64,000 nt of DNA. It comes from Seriola aureovittata. Taxonomy: Eukaryota; Chordata; Actinopteri; Carangiformes; Carangidae. The stretch spans positions 8,182,901 through 8,246,900 of the forward strand of contig NC_079364.1 in NCBI RefSeq assembly GCF_021018895.1. Reading direction: 5' to 3'. A model generated the notes under the pieces. That model was not told the DNA's origin. It saw only the letters and a list, made by a program, of their open reading frames with translations, and made no database searches. The translations under genes and the position numbers were made by a program. The stretch's first letter is position 1. Each line of letters opens with the position of its first letter. Of this stretch, positions 52,726 to 64,000 are shown piece after piece.

Positions 52726-55700
52726 TCAAAACGATGCCAAATTACTTTCTATTGTTTTGTGGACTGACACAAACAAACAGAAAACAATGAATATTATACT
52801 TAGCCCATAGAATTCTCACTTTCAATGTGGGTGCCAGAAACTTACGCAACATCAAAATTGCAGCACTAGGTGATATATGCACTTGAATTTGGGCAATATA
52901 GCAAGCTATAAATAATTAAAACACTGAAAAACCTCTAAATATACCTACACTACTACAGTCAGCAGATAACCGTTGGGAATCTGCTGAACAGCTTCCAAAA
53001 TCCATTCACGACTTGTCAAGTTGCATTCAAAGTTTTAGCTGTTCAGACAGAACAGCAGATGATAAAGGAGCAGAGGGTAAGGCCAGGGCTGTGGGAGTAG
53101 AAATATGTCTGTAGATGTGAAGGAGTGTACTGCGCTCTGTTCTGCAGATAGTGCTTGAGCTGCACTCACTGCGTTGTCCCTCATGCTGCTACTTTCACTG
53201 GGGCTTGCTACTCTGATTGACCTCTACGGCTGGCTGTCTCACAGAGCTCCTATTGAACCATGTCTATCTTAATGGGCGGTGAGGTGCACTATTACCGAGT
53301 GCCAGTTGTTCCTGCACCACAGCCTCAAAGCTCTACAGAGTTTTACACCTTAATACACTTTGGGACAATGAATGCCGTAGCTCGCACCACATGACATTTC
53401 GACACTCTCTCTGGTGAGAAGGGAAAATACTTGAAAAGGCAGGTCACTTGAAGAACGTGGCGGGGTAAGTTACACCACAGTTTATTTTCTGATCCACACA
53501 GCATGTCTGTGACTTGCTTGATAATTATAGTCTGGAAGTGACTTAGGTATAATTGAGGGAATTACGTGAGAAGCTTTTTCTGGAGTGAAAAACCTACCAA
53601 AAACAAGCCGACCTGGAAATAAATCTACTTCAGCAAGAATCAAATCAATCTAAAAGCTGTTTGAAAAGGTTTAAAACGACTCAGTGGATGCACTTTGGCC
53701 TAACAACAGAAGCCAACTGAGCCCTCAAATGTTCCTAAGACACTTGCTTAATCAAAGGACATGTGGCGACGTGTCAACACAGTACAGCACAGTCATTACA
53801 TTGCAGGCGCTGGTGGGGAATCTCTAAACAATTTATATCTCCGTGCCCTTCAGCTCATTAAAACCACTAATAGGTCAGGCTGCAGGGATGTCAAGGGAGC
53901 AGGAGTAAAGTGAAACCCACTATAACACACCAAATCTCCCCTCTCTCTGCCAGCTGCTTAGCAGAGGTCTGCTGCTCTCAGCCATCAGAGTTTGATGACC
54001 TTGTTAGTTTGAGTGCCTAATCTGCTAATGCCCTGATAAAAATAAACAGTCATTGCAGTCATTGTAGTCCCCCCCTCCGCCATGTCTGCAGCTGCTATCC
54101 ATAAACACAGATGATACTTCCATCTTTATTTATCCTGGGCTCTTACTGTCAAACTGACAGTCTTAAGAGCCAGCGAGGTCAGCATTATGTATTGTCAGTT
54201 AAAGTTAAATGCCGTTTAACATACTTTGGATTTTAAGATATAGTGTTAACATTTTGGGGATGACGTATTTTTGTAGACCAACCTGGACGTTAGCATCGCC
54301 CTGGTTCCCTTGACAAAAACACAATGGGATTTTTCTATTGGCTTTTGGATTACTGCAGAAAATAAGATGAAACATGGAAATGTCTCAAGCTTGTGTTAAC
54401 CACTGACCTTATTTCGCTCATCTAACCAAAAACCCATTCAGAAAATCCACTGACTTTGGAACAAGGGAACCAGTAGCGCTAACATGCTAACTAATTTCCA
54501 GGTTTTAGGTCTGATTCCTGCAGCACTGTATTTGCTTTTTATTTTTAAAGGTTTTTCAAGTACATTTATTCCTAACACTTTGCCTCTTTGGAGCTTAATA
54601 ATTCATACCCAATACTACAATTGAGATGAGGCTGGAATAAATATTTAAACTCACAGTATATATTAGAAATTCTGCAAAAACCTCCTGTGACAAGTCACTG
54701 GTGGTTTTTCTGTGCTTACTCTTGACTTCCACAAAGAACAATCAAGCCCTGCAGCTAACAGCTACACATCTAATACAGCGAACAAAATATGAGTCTGGTC
54801 TACAAAAATCAAGTACATACACTAGGCTATATTAAAAGATTTGAGATTCGTCTAAACCAGTTCAGGATAAAACCCCAGAAGTATAGTCTGAAGGTCATGC
54901 AGCACAGAAACAAAGTCTATGAATTCTTGCATCAGACTTTTTAAGTATATTAAATGTCCCATTATTCAGCAATAACCAAATTGCCAGGACCTCCAGAGTA
55001 ATATCCTCAGCTATATTATCAACAATAAAAATACCATAATAATTGTGACATATGACTTAAGTGAATGGATTAAACAGCAAAATGTCTCGCTCTTCAAGGG
55101 ATACATAAACCTAATGGATATGATTAAACATAATTTAGTTTTCCAGATGGACAGAGAGGCTCCACTCACAAAACATAATTGAATGTGCGAGCTCAGCTCA
55201 TCGCCAAGGACTAAACAACTCCCCAGCCTCCACTACAAAGAGGAGCTCATTTCCATATTAACCTCACCTTTATTGATCCACTGACACATCCTCTCCTGCC
55301 ATTACACCAACACCCTGAAGTCCTTTTGGGATATTTGGAAATGGTGGTGCCGGGGAAGAAATTACCTCAGGAATATCTAATTAACAGGAGGAAAAAAACA
55401 CTGCATCCTTGGTAATTGTATATTCTTTGGGTAGAGGGTGAAAAGTCTTCTCAGCAAAACAAAGATTAAATGGGCCATGATTTCAGGGAGCTTTCCCTGT
55501 GTATCAAGTTAAAAATTTTATTGCAAGCCATCAACCCCTTTTCCCACCTGTGCACAAATGAAGCAACCTTTTTTTATTTTGTATTTACGTTCCAAAATGA
55601 TTTCACAGTTAAAACAAGGGGATCTAAAGGTGCAGATGTTGCGCAAAACCAGTGAGAATTAACACTTAAAGTTGCTATTATCGATATTTTAATAAAAAAG

Positions 55701-56545
55701 TAATGTAATGACTATGTGAAAGGATCATCACCAGAATCTGCAGCTCACTGGCTCCAAGGAGCTTCACAGTGAGTTTCAGCTCATTGTTTAGCTGTCTACC
55801 CCACAACTTCACTGTTTTGGTTCACTCACCGCTGTCGGAGTGCCATTTTCAGCCACAGGAAGCAGCTGTTTTCATTTGAAAAGCTTTTTAAAAAACCCCA
55901 CTGTACACTATCTACTCAACACCAAACTGCAGACAGACACAGTCAGGGACTAGCTGGTGAAAATAGTGGAACGTTTAGCAGCTAAAGAGCCAGATATTTC
56001 CCTCAGGAGTTTGTAGAGACCAAGACAGAGCTAAAAGAGGGAATATGGGATATTGGATTCTAAATGAATGATCATGTTCTGATGCTCTGTAACTGTTGGG
56101 TGTGTAAATAAGCAGCTGTTTGCTAACACATTCACCACATTTGCATTGGACATTGTAAAAACACTGGAGATGCACGGGAATTACAAATACTGAACTGGAA
56201 ATCCAAACAACAATGCAGTCTGAAAAAGCTAGTTTGTGATTTATCCAAGATTAACAAACGCCATTAAATGGGGTTAGTGGAAGTCCGCCACCTTACTTTA
56301 AAACAAAGACAACCTCTCCTAAAACTTAATTTAAATGTTACACTACATGACATTACTCTTTTGGGGGGAAATGAATTTTGCATTGTACTGCTGCAAAAAA
56401 AAGTCCAGCCACATTCATTTTTTTGACAGATGACCCTAAATTTTTTTTTTTGTTGCCAAGTTGGCATCCCCCGCATGTCAACCCTCTGGTCCATCAAAAT
56501 TACTAAGGCTTTAAAGCACCCAGGATATTTAACCAGCACTTTCAA

Positions 56546-56625
56546 TATGGAGTTTGCACGTTCTCTCTGTGTTTGCATGGGTTTCTTCCAGGTGGCTCTC
56601 GTTTTCCTCCCAGTCCACAGGAATT
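56546..56625 (-). repeat. Ancient interspersed repeat fragment (L2/DeuSINE-like 3' domain)
   Basis: The minus strand reads ggaggaaaacgagagccacc, tggaagaaacccatgcaaac, acagagagaacgtgcaaact cca. This resembles the widely conserved GGAGGAAACCCACGCA, then GGGAGAACATGCAAACTCCA motif of vertebrate L2-type LINE or SINE tails. The class is from memory. Confidence 0.6.
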
Positions 56626-58879
56626 CATTTTGCATGTATTGGGGAAAATAAAATGCCATTCATTATAAATGTGAGTGTTGACCCCGGGAAAAATAATAGT
56701 TGTTAAGTTGTCGGCCACTGAGGACTGTGATAAAGAGTAATATCCACCTGGATTCTTAAATGTTGTTTTTTGCTCAATTATGTAGTTACTTAATCATTTC
56801 CAACAGTACTAGCCACAACACAGCCTCACCCGTAACGGCAATAAATAAAAACCAACTGACAGGACCGCTGACCAAATGGCTCTGGAACAGGGACTGAAGA
56901 AAAACACAGCAATATAGGATGAATACGATTTTGACAGCAGACCTTTTTCCTCTGCCTACAACAGATAATGTAACGCTTCTGTATTCAAGGACACTGATGC
57001 AGTCTCCATTGAGCATATCAACATTCATAAGAGGACTCTGCTGTGGCAGGGGTGACTTTGATGCATGTGGTACTCTTGTTTAAGGAAAGGAAACAGCATG
57101 AGAAAATCAAACCTTCATACACTGGAGACTATAAAAGTCATTGGCACACAACCAATGTTTGAGGAGAGGTACAAGCAGAGGACAACCTACATTTATCACT
57201 TATGGCATTTAAGGCTTTTAATGTAGTAAACCATACAAATACAAATAAGTTTTAACACTTAAGAGTCTGTACTATTAAGAAAACTTTCTTGACAAAGAGG
57301 TGGAATAAAAGCAGCAGCAGAAAATGCAATTGCAGAAAATCTATTGGTTCTAATATTTAACATTTAGCCCATTAAGATCTTCGCTCCGGATATGGAACTG
57401 CTATTAGGCTATTATAACTCTTGTTTGGCAGTGAATATCTTCCAAACTCAGCATGCACTTTAGAGTTAATATTTGGCTGACTCATCTGCAGTGGAGAGTT
57501 GGTTTATATGGTTGTTCTGCTGATAATAACTTCATCATATCTCTTTATATATTGTTATTTTAATACACTTGCCCCTGCATGGGCCAAGACTGGCCCTGAT
57601 CAAAGGGCTTCTGCCAACTGCATAAATTTAAAACATAACGTAAACTGTGACTGACTCCTTGATGCCAGAATCAAATGTCATTCAGTTTGAAAAGATTTGG
57701 CAGCAAGCAAAGCGAAAACTTTAGTTAGGGCAGGGGGAACAGTACCATCCAACAGCGTTTGTGCACTTAATGCATAGATAGTTTATTTATTTATTTATTC
57801 CTCTTGAAGAGCGGAAGATTGGGGTGAGGATTTAAGGGATTCAGTGGTAATGAAGCGTTAAGTTGTTGGACTGAGGCCCAGGTCAGTGAGCCACACTATG
57901 CTTTACCTCATTCTCAAACACTCTCTTTTCCCAACATGTTTAACATGAAGGGCTTCAATGTAATGGTCTCATGAGAATCACGCTTTGCTGAATCAGTAAA
58001 TCTAAGGGCAAATACTGCTGAACTGAAAGAATAAGCCTTGAATGAAACCTTTTGCCTTTGCCTATATTTCCCCCCTCACATTAATGAAGTGTGGGTAATG
58101 TTTTGCTTTTATAACCTGATGACATCCTAATTTATGATCATTTAAAATATTTTTTAAATTGACTGGAGCATAATTTCTCCCCATGATTTTCAACTTTAAT
58201 GACACTTTCTGACGACATCAATAAAAAAGCCATTTTTAGTGTAACGATGAAATGTCTTTGTTTAAAAAAAGAAAAAAAAAAACGCAATTTGTGTAATTTG
58301 AATAACAGATCATCCAATAGTTGAAAGAAAATTTTATTGGAAGACATTAGTCATTCATCTTTGTAAAGTGGAGCCGTGTAGACCAACATATTGCATGCAG
58401 GCGTAAGCTCTGCTGCTGCTGTCTGCATGTCATGGATCGACAAATCTTTAGGAAAAATTTCAATAACAACTACAGAACATTTACATTAATGACCTCTCAA
58501 ATGTAATGTTAATAAATCATTACTTCAGTAATTTGGTATTGAAAAAAAAGATACTTGTGAAATACAAACTGTTCCAAATTCAGTGCTATATTGTGCGTGC
58601 ACGGCCCGAAGCATTCATCGCATCATGAATGTTTGACATTGGTCCCAAAGGACAGACGTGTTCTCCCTTTAATTTCTATCAGCGGTATAATCCCCTTTTG
58701 AAACCCTTTTTAGGGTGAATTAGAAAGGCCCTGCATTCAAAGAGATGAGTGGAGAGAAGGGGGCAGGAATAATCACAAGGGCCTAGCTGTCTGTGTGGAT
58801 TAGAATGGGAAAGAAAATCCTTTCATCTCAGATCTGTACTTCCAAGCTTGGAAGCATGCATGCACAGTCTCATGCACAG

Positions 58880-58894
58880 ACACACACACACACA

Positions 58895-58974
<80 letters not shown>
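58880..58974. repeat. CA microsatellite
   Basis: (CA)n of about 45 units with an early GA interruption. The His-Thr and Cys-Val ORFs across it are artefacts. Confidence 0.98.
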
Positions 58975-58976
<2 letters not shown>

Positions 58977-59565
58977 GAAGCAAATCTCAAATGCACACTT
59001 GTCATAAAAGAAAGTAGAAGACCTCTATGTTGCTAAATTCTTTCTTTTTTTTTTTTTTAATATAGAAGAGGCAGTTATTTATGTTTAAACAGATGATATT
59101 CAATTATGCTCCAAATGGGCATGATAGTCACTGGATTAGAGAAAAGCTTGTGTAAAAGCTTTGCTCTCTAGACTGACCTCTCAGTTTGGCTCTTAGGCAA
59201 GACGGAGTGCAGACGAAGGCTCACACATGACCTAACTTGCTTCTCCAATTTCTCTTGCTGAAATGTGGACTGCTGCTCTATTTTTGGCAGACAGTTTTTT
59301 GACATCCAGCAAAATGTAATGAGAGGGATAAGCCCAGAGAACCTCCTCAGTCAGAAAACAACAAACTACCCCCCCCCAAAACAACACCATCTGACAGATA
59401 AGAAAATGGATTAGCCATTATGTCTATTTGCTCAGTTGTCTACCTCCGTAAGGGTTTAACTGCGTGTAAAATGACAAGCCTAGTTGTGTGTAACAGGAGC
59501 TGACACTAAAAAGAGTGTGCGACTGTAAAAACATAAATATCTCATATACCCAGAAGATAAACATC

Positions 59566-59960
59566 AGGGTTTCCGCCGGAAAAATTGTTAGGCCTGGCAG
59601 CTGTTCTTGCTCTAATGGCTTTACTGCGAGTTCGATGACTGTGTTTCTTCAACCCGAGGCTAGGATAATGTTGTTGACTCGGCCGAGCTGCGAATGTTAG
59701 CAGTCTCTTCAACATCGCCGTCGCCTCCAGTATTCGGCTGTCTGAAAAACCTGTCTGAGGGTTTTTTTTTGGCTTTTACATTTCCTCTTTGATATGATCC
59801 CTAAATGTCACAAACCTTGTATCTGCGTTACTGACGGTTTGGCTATCTAGCTAAGGTTGCTACGTAATGTTAGCTTCCGATAGCTGGAACCGTTAAGCGT
59901 TGAACATCACTCACGTTTTAACCAACAGATGTCTCTGGTGAGCTTTCCGACCATTATATC
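59566..59960. other. CpG-richer patch, possible hAT fragment
   Basis: It starts with cagggtttccgccggaaaaa ttgttaggcctggc, an end type seen in teleost hAT elements. It has more CpG than the surrounding sequence. No matching right terminus was found, so it could instead be a small unmethylated regulatory patch. Confidence 0.35.
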
Positions 59961-60774
59961 TTTGTTCGCAACCGAGCTGTTGCAAGGGTTTTCTTACACC
60001 AAATTCGTCAGAAACCTAAGCTTGTTTTAATGAAGTTAAACAATAACAGGATTTACAAAGCTATATACAACCCTGATGTCACTACGGCTTTATTTATTAG
60101 CTAATTAGGGGCTTTGTAGTGCAAATCTTCCAGGTTTCAACTAGCACATACTCCTTACTTTATTGAAAAAGGGACAATTCACCTGAACTAGACTTTCTCC
60201 TGCCTCGTATCTCAGAGGAGACACCCCAACGTAACTATGTACATCATCACAAGTACCCAAAACTGAAACAGTCAAACAAACCAAACACAAATGTGTATAG
60301 TTATTTTTTCCAAAGGCTATACGACCAAGTGATATTTTTAGGCCAATTATAGATAATCACACAGTGGGAGCGGGTGCACAGAACAGAGTTAAGAATCTGG
60401 TCTATATAGCAAGCCTGAACAAACTGTGTTGTTCAAAGCATCTTTTCTTTCCAAATGTCTTTAGGTAGGCAAAAATGACTTCCTGAATCAAGTATATTCA
60501 TTATTGCATATTACATCTGATTTTACTGTGTATCATACATACATCATATCTCCCATCTATACTACATGTGCTTCAGCAGCAGGCTCTTAGCTCAAACCAG
60601 TCGCCCAGTAAACAATGTTTTGTCAGTCAACAACATATTTCCCCAACACAAAACACAAACTCAGGGTTGTTTTGGTTCAGACATGATCTCCTCCTTTATA
60701 TCCAACTCAAACAGAAGCAAAGTACGTATTTGTCCACCTGCTACTTCACTTAAAATTGCTATCTTTATTTCAGA

Positions 60775-61060
60775 TCTACAACAGTTAGTTGATTAATTGA
60801 TTAGTCGAGTAAAAGAAAATTAATTTGTAACTATATGGGTGACTGATTAATCATTTAAGTCATTTTTCAAGCACAAATGCCAAACATTTGATGGTTTCAG
60901 GTTCTCATCTGTGAGGATTTGCAGCTTTTGTTGGTCTTACATAACTGCAAATTGAATGTTTTTGATTGGAGACTGTTGGTCAGACAAAACAAGACATGAA
61001 CAAGACATCTGGGAAAATGTGATGGGAATTTTTTGTTTTGTTTTATAAACTGAGAGAAAA
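60775..61060 (-). repeat. Dispersed teleost repeat, copy 6 (reverse orientation)
   Basis: It contains gttggtcagacaaaacaaga cat, the exact reverse complement of the family core in copy 1, with the AT-rich tgattaattgattagtcgag end on its left. Confidence 0.7.
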
Positions 61061-61579
61061 AAGAAAAAGACAAGCAATGGTGCAATGAGGTAAAGAATTT
61101 CAAAGCAGAAACATTAGAGATTCCCAGAACTCGTTTCATTTAACAAACTGGCTGCAAACAATCCCCTTAGAAAAGTACTAGGGGGAGGGCAAGAAACGTA
61201 ATCCTCTCTATAATCACTCTTGCTCAAACACTGCCTTTCTGTTAACTTCCTCTTTGTTAAACTAAAAACCTTTCACAGGCAGTTAAGATCTTGCACTGCG
61301 AATGTTTCTCATTAAGTGCTTCATGGTCAAACCTGCTTCAATATTGATGATTACTTTAACATGTCCGCCAGAAAACATCCAAATTTAAAGGTTGAACTAC
61401 CGTTAAGGGGAGGAAATTCTTTTCACATGGACAAAACAATGGAGATTGTGCAGAGACAAAGCCTTCAGAAACAAGTGAGAAATCCCCAAACATAGGCTGC
61501 AAACTCTTCTACAACCATAGCAAGGCAGTACAAACTTTGAGCCACCTCTTCACTTGCTGGTAGAAAATTCCAGTTGAGG

Positions 61580-61581
<2 letters not shown>

Positions 61582-61626
<45 letters not shown>
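61582..61626. repeat. GT microsatellite
   Basis: (TG)n of about 22 units, followed by a G-run at 61636-61644. Confidence 0.97.
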
Positions 61627-61629
<3 letters not shown>

Positions 61630-63149
61630 TGTATAGGGGGGGGGGACGTCTGCTCCTCCCCACTGTGTGGGTTTTGTTCTGCTAATCAGACCACATGCCT
61701 CAAGGATTCAGGAATCCAAGAGCTCTCAGCCAGCTCCTCTCATTCCACATACAGCCGCAGCAGCCTGTGACAAACTATTCAGTGTGTAGGGGGGGTTAAA
61801 GACTCTATCCATTCATAACACTGTTCAACCCTCCCTCCCTCCTCTCCTAATCTCAGGCAGTTCTTTACCCCACCTCCTCCCCCTCTTACCCCTCATGTGC
61901 CCTCTCTCTCCCCTCTCACCACAGCAGAGCCCTTTTTTTTTTTTTTTTTATCTGTCTGCATACTGCACACTGGGTCTGAATAGGCTCATGGTTTATTATT
62001 AGACCATGGTCCAACCACACACCCACCACGGTTTTAAATAGAAAAAAACAGAACTAGGCCTACATCGAGTTAGTGCAGTGAAAAAGTCTTGATATTTGCC
62101 TGTCTCTTTCCCTGTTTGTTTTCTCCTCCTTCTTATTTCGGTTTGTTTCCTCTCTGTTCTACCCTCCCCTGCTTCTCTTGCTACTCACGCATTGAGAGGC
62201 GAAATGAGGCACGCTGGAAATTTGCAGGCTGACAATGGAAGACAGCTGCTCTTGCTGCATAAGTCTTTCATGAGCTGAATTAGTTGTACAAGCCTTCGCT
62301 CCCTTCCCCCAACACATGCCTCCCTCATAGCAAGCTGATCCAGACACAGCACAACACACCTTGTGGAAAGCTTAGGAGAGAAAAGACGGGGAGGAAAAGA
62401 CAAAGCATGACAGAGGCTTTGTTTGACAGACCTGTGATTGCTTTTTGGAAAAGTAGACTGTGTTTTGTGTCGCTGTCGAAAATCTCAACATCAATTCTTA
62501 ATGAATTCTAAAATGAAGGTTTTATTATGTTGTTTTTTTTTGTTAAAAACAGAAGGTGAGATCAAATTTCCAAGTTTCTAAAATGATTGATACTGATGTT
62601 AAAATAAACTATTACCAAGTTCCAATAGGGTGAATGCCAGAGGCTTTAACACACTGAGGATATGACCTCCCATTATATTCTGGAGCTCATATTTGGGATT
62701 AATTGGAAAGGGATGGATTCAAAAAGAAGGTATCTGGGGTCTCCAATTGTGTTACAGTTTTTCAAGACAAAAGACTCTGATCTCTCCTGCACTTCACAAA
62801 CTAAATTACAACAACGGATAAAAAAGAACAATCAAAAAAGACTTCTCACACATCAAAACATGAGAAAAAAAACATTAATACAACTATGTTGATTAAAGAA
62901 ATCTAAAATGTTTGATGTTACAAAATAGAAAAGAGCTGGTTTTCAGATTATGCTTATGAAAACCTAATGGAAACCAAATACTTGATAGTGGGAGTCACAG
63001 AGTGGTATTACTCACTCAACAACCGCATTGTTCTCATAAAAAGGAGCAACAATACGACATTCACACTCCCAGGATGGCGTCTCAGGGTTTATATGCACCA
63101 TGATTAGTTTCGGGAAAATTGTCAAGGATGACTAAAAAACACTATTCTG

Positions 63150-63260
63150 CAGGGCTGAAACGATGAGGCAATTAATCTATTGATGAAGAAAAATAATGGC
63201 CCACTATTTTGATCATTGATTAATCAAGGTTTCCGAGCAAAAAAAATGAAAAATGTGAAA
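63150..63260 (+). repeat. Dispersed AT-rich repeat fragment, copy 7
   Basis: It reads gggctgaaacgatgaggcaa ttaatctattgatgaag, then ttttgatcattgattaatca. It resembles one end of the dispersed family and lacks the core. Confidence 0.4.
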
Positions 63261-63616
63261 TGTTCAGCTTTTCTTTGTTTTTGACGTGACTGCTAGTTAT
63301 GGAAAACATTTGTTTTACAATATTATTTTAGACAATATAAGGATTTACTACATGTATGTAATACATGCCAGTACATGGTCAAGAGGACAGGACAGTGCAT
63401 TAGCAAATAATAAATGAACAATGTGCCTTTTAGTGAGAATCTTGGGGAAAAAAAGGTTGATGAAAATTGCTGCTGCAGAATCTCACAATCCTTTCATGAC
63501 TAAGAGCAATCACACTCATTCCTATCAGAACTCTTTCAAAGTCTTTCTCATGCCAGATTGTACTTGTTGTAAAAGCAAGCTTACTTTATAACCCAACATC
63601 AGAAGTGACAGTAAAT

Positions 63617-63634
63617 CCCCCCCCCCCCCCCCCC
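63617..63634. repeat. Poly-C (18) followed by poly-A (8)
   Basis: A homopolymer junction; its length is likely uncertain in the assembly. Confidence 0.95.
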
Positions 63635-64000
63635 AAAAAAAAGCCTTCATGAGGCAGATAGATTGGGACACAAAACAACCTCAACATTCACTGTGGACCA
63701 GGTGAGAACAGGCAGACTGGAAAGACCTGGTTCCAGCATGAAATATTTCCCAACAAAGAAACCTGTGGTGCCTCTCGACAGTGATTTCCTGTACGACAAG
63801 ACTATAAACTTCGAGGGCCAATGCATTCTTCTTCTAATTGAACTGAATCTGTGGTCTGCTGTGTGGGCTGAGGAATCTGGTGTAACGGGGTCTTATGCTT
63901 TAGTGATTCTCTCATACGGATTTCTAGCGTTACGGTCGATGACTCGTCTCTACAGCAATGTGAATCTGAAAATTGTTTTCAAGTGGAGGTGCAGATACAC

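Larger units (their letters stand above)
42308..64000 (-). other. znf609: znf609 intron, >21.7 kb, runs off the window
   Basis: The exon that should precede 42307 ends on a codon boundary and carries about 280 residues in mammals. No such frame occurs up to 64000. The stretch holds microsatellites, homopolymers, dispersed repeats and one transposase relic, listed separately. No alternative promoter is certain; the CpG-richer patch at 59566-59960 is a weak candidate. Confidence 0.75.

Noticed and set aside
56264..56659. Minus-strand ORF of 131 codons
   Set aside because: Its middle is an interspersed repeat tail; there is no protein homology.
58793..59036. His-Thr and Cys-Val ORFs
   Set aside because: They are translations of a CA microsatellite.

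Overview
This window is a piece of a bony-fish (teleost) nuclear genome. It is AT-rich and mostly non-coding. It has intron-split genes with GT/AG splice sites, CA/GT/CT microsatellites, hAT-type transposon relics with CAGTG/CACTG ends, and a dispersed AT-rich repeat that I recognise from teleost introns. There are no operons, CRISPR arrays or other prokaryotic features.

The one gene I can name with confidence is znf609 (zinc finger protein 609, homologue of Drosophila scribbler/brakeless), on the minus strand. Six coding exons are visible, in transcript order: 42307-42082, 29596-29509, 26887-24484, 24372-24003, 22743-22363 and 22135-22005. Their splice phases join without a break into about 1,199 codons. 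This is the C-terminal four fifths of the protein; the large N-terminal exon lies beyond the right edge. The exons carry the conserved acidic/cysteine-rich block, the single C2H2 finger, a 37-glutamine tract and the conserved tyrosine-rich C-terminal region. The 3' end is ambiguous. Either the last coding exon reads to a stop at 22005-22007, or it splices at 22053 to an exon at 20849 whose long 3' UTR ends near 17470.

Left of znf609 (1-17470) there is evidence for a second, unidentified minus-strand gene. A CpG-rich promoter-like block lies at about 12880-13300. A GC-rich exon with a plausible start codon lies at 6865-6969, and a phase-compatible 58-nt exon at 1357-1414. An orphan GC-rich exon lies at 15826-15958. 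I could not name the product.

The rest is intron and intergenic sequence holding simple repeats, hAT-like elements (7824-8642, 13505-13900, 20962-21385, 27306-27807), a BED-finger transposase relic (50141-50427) and at least six copies of one dispersed repeat. I found no convincing new biological system. The points most worth a second look are the frame and splicing of the znf609 C-terminus, the unidentified left-hand gene, a 29-bp near-perfect hairpin at 2900-2958 and the interrupted polyglutamine expansion.
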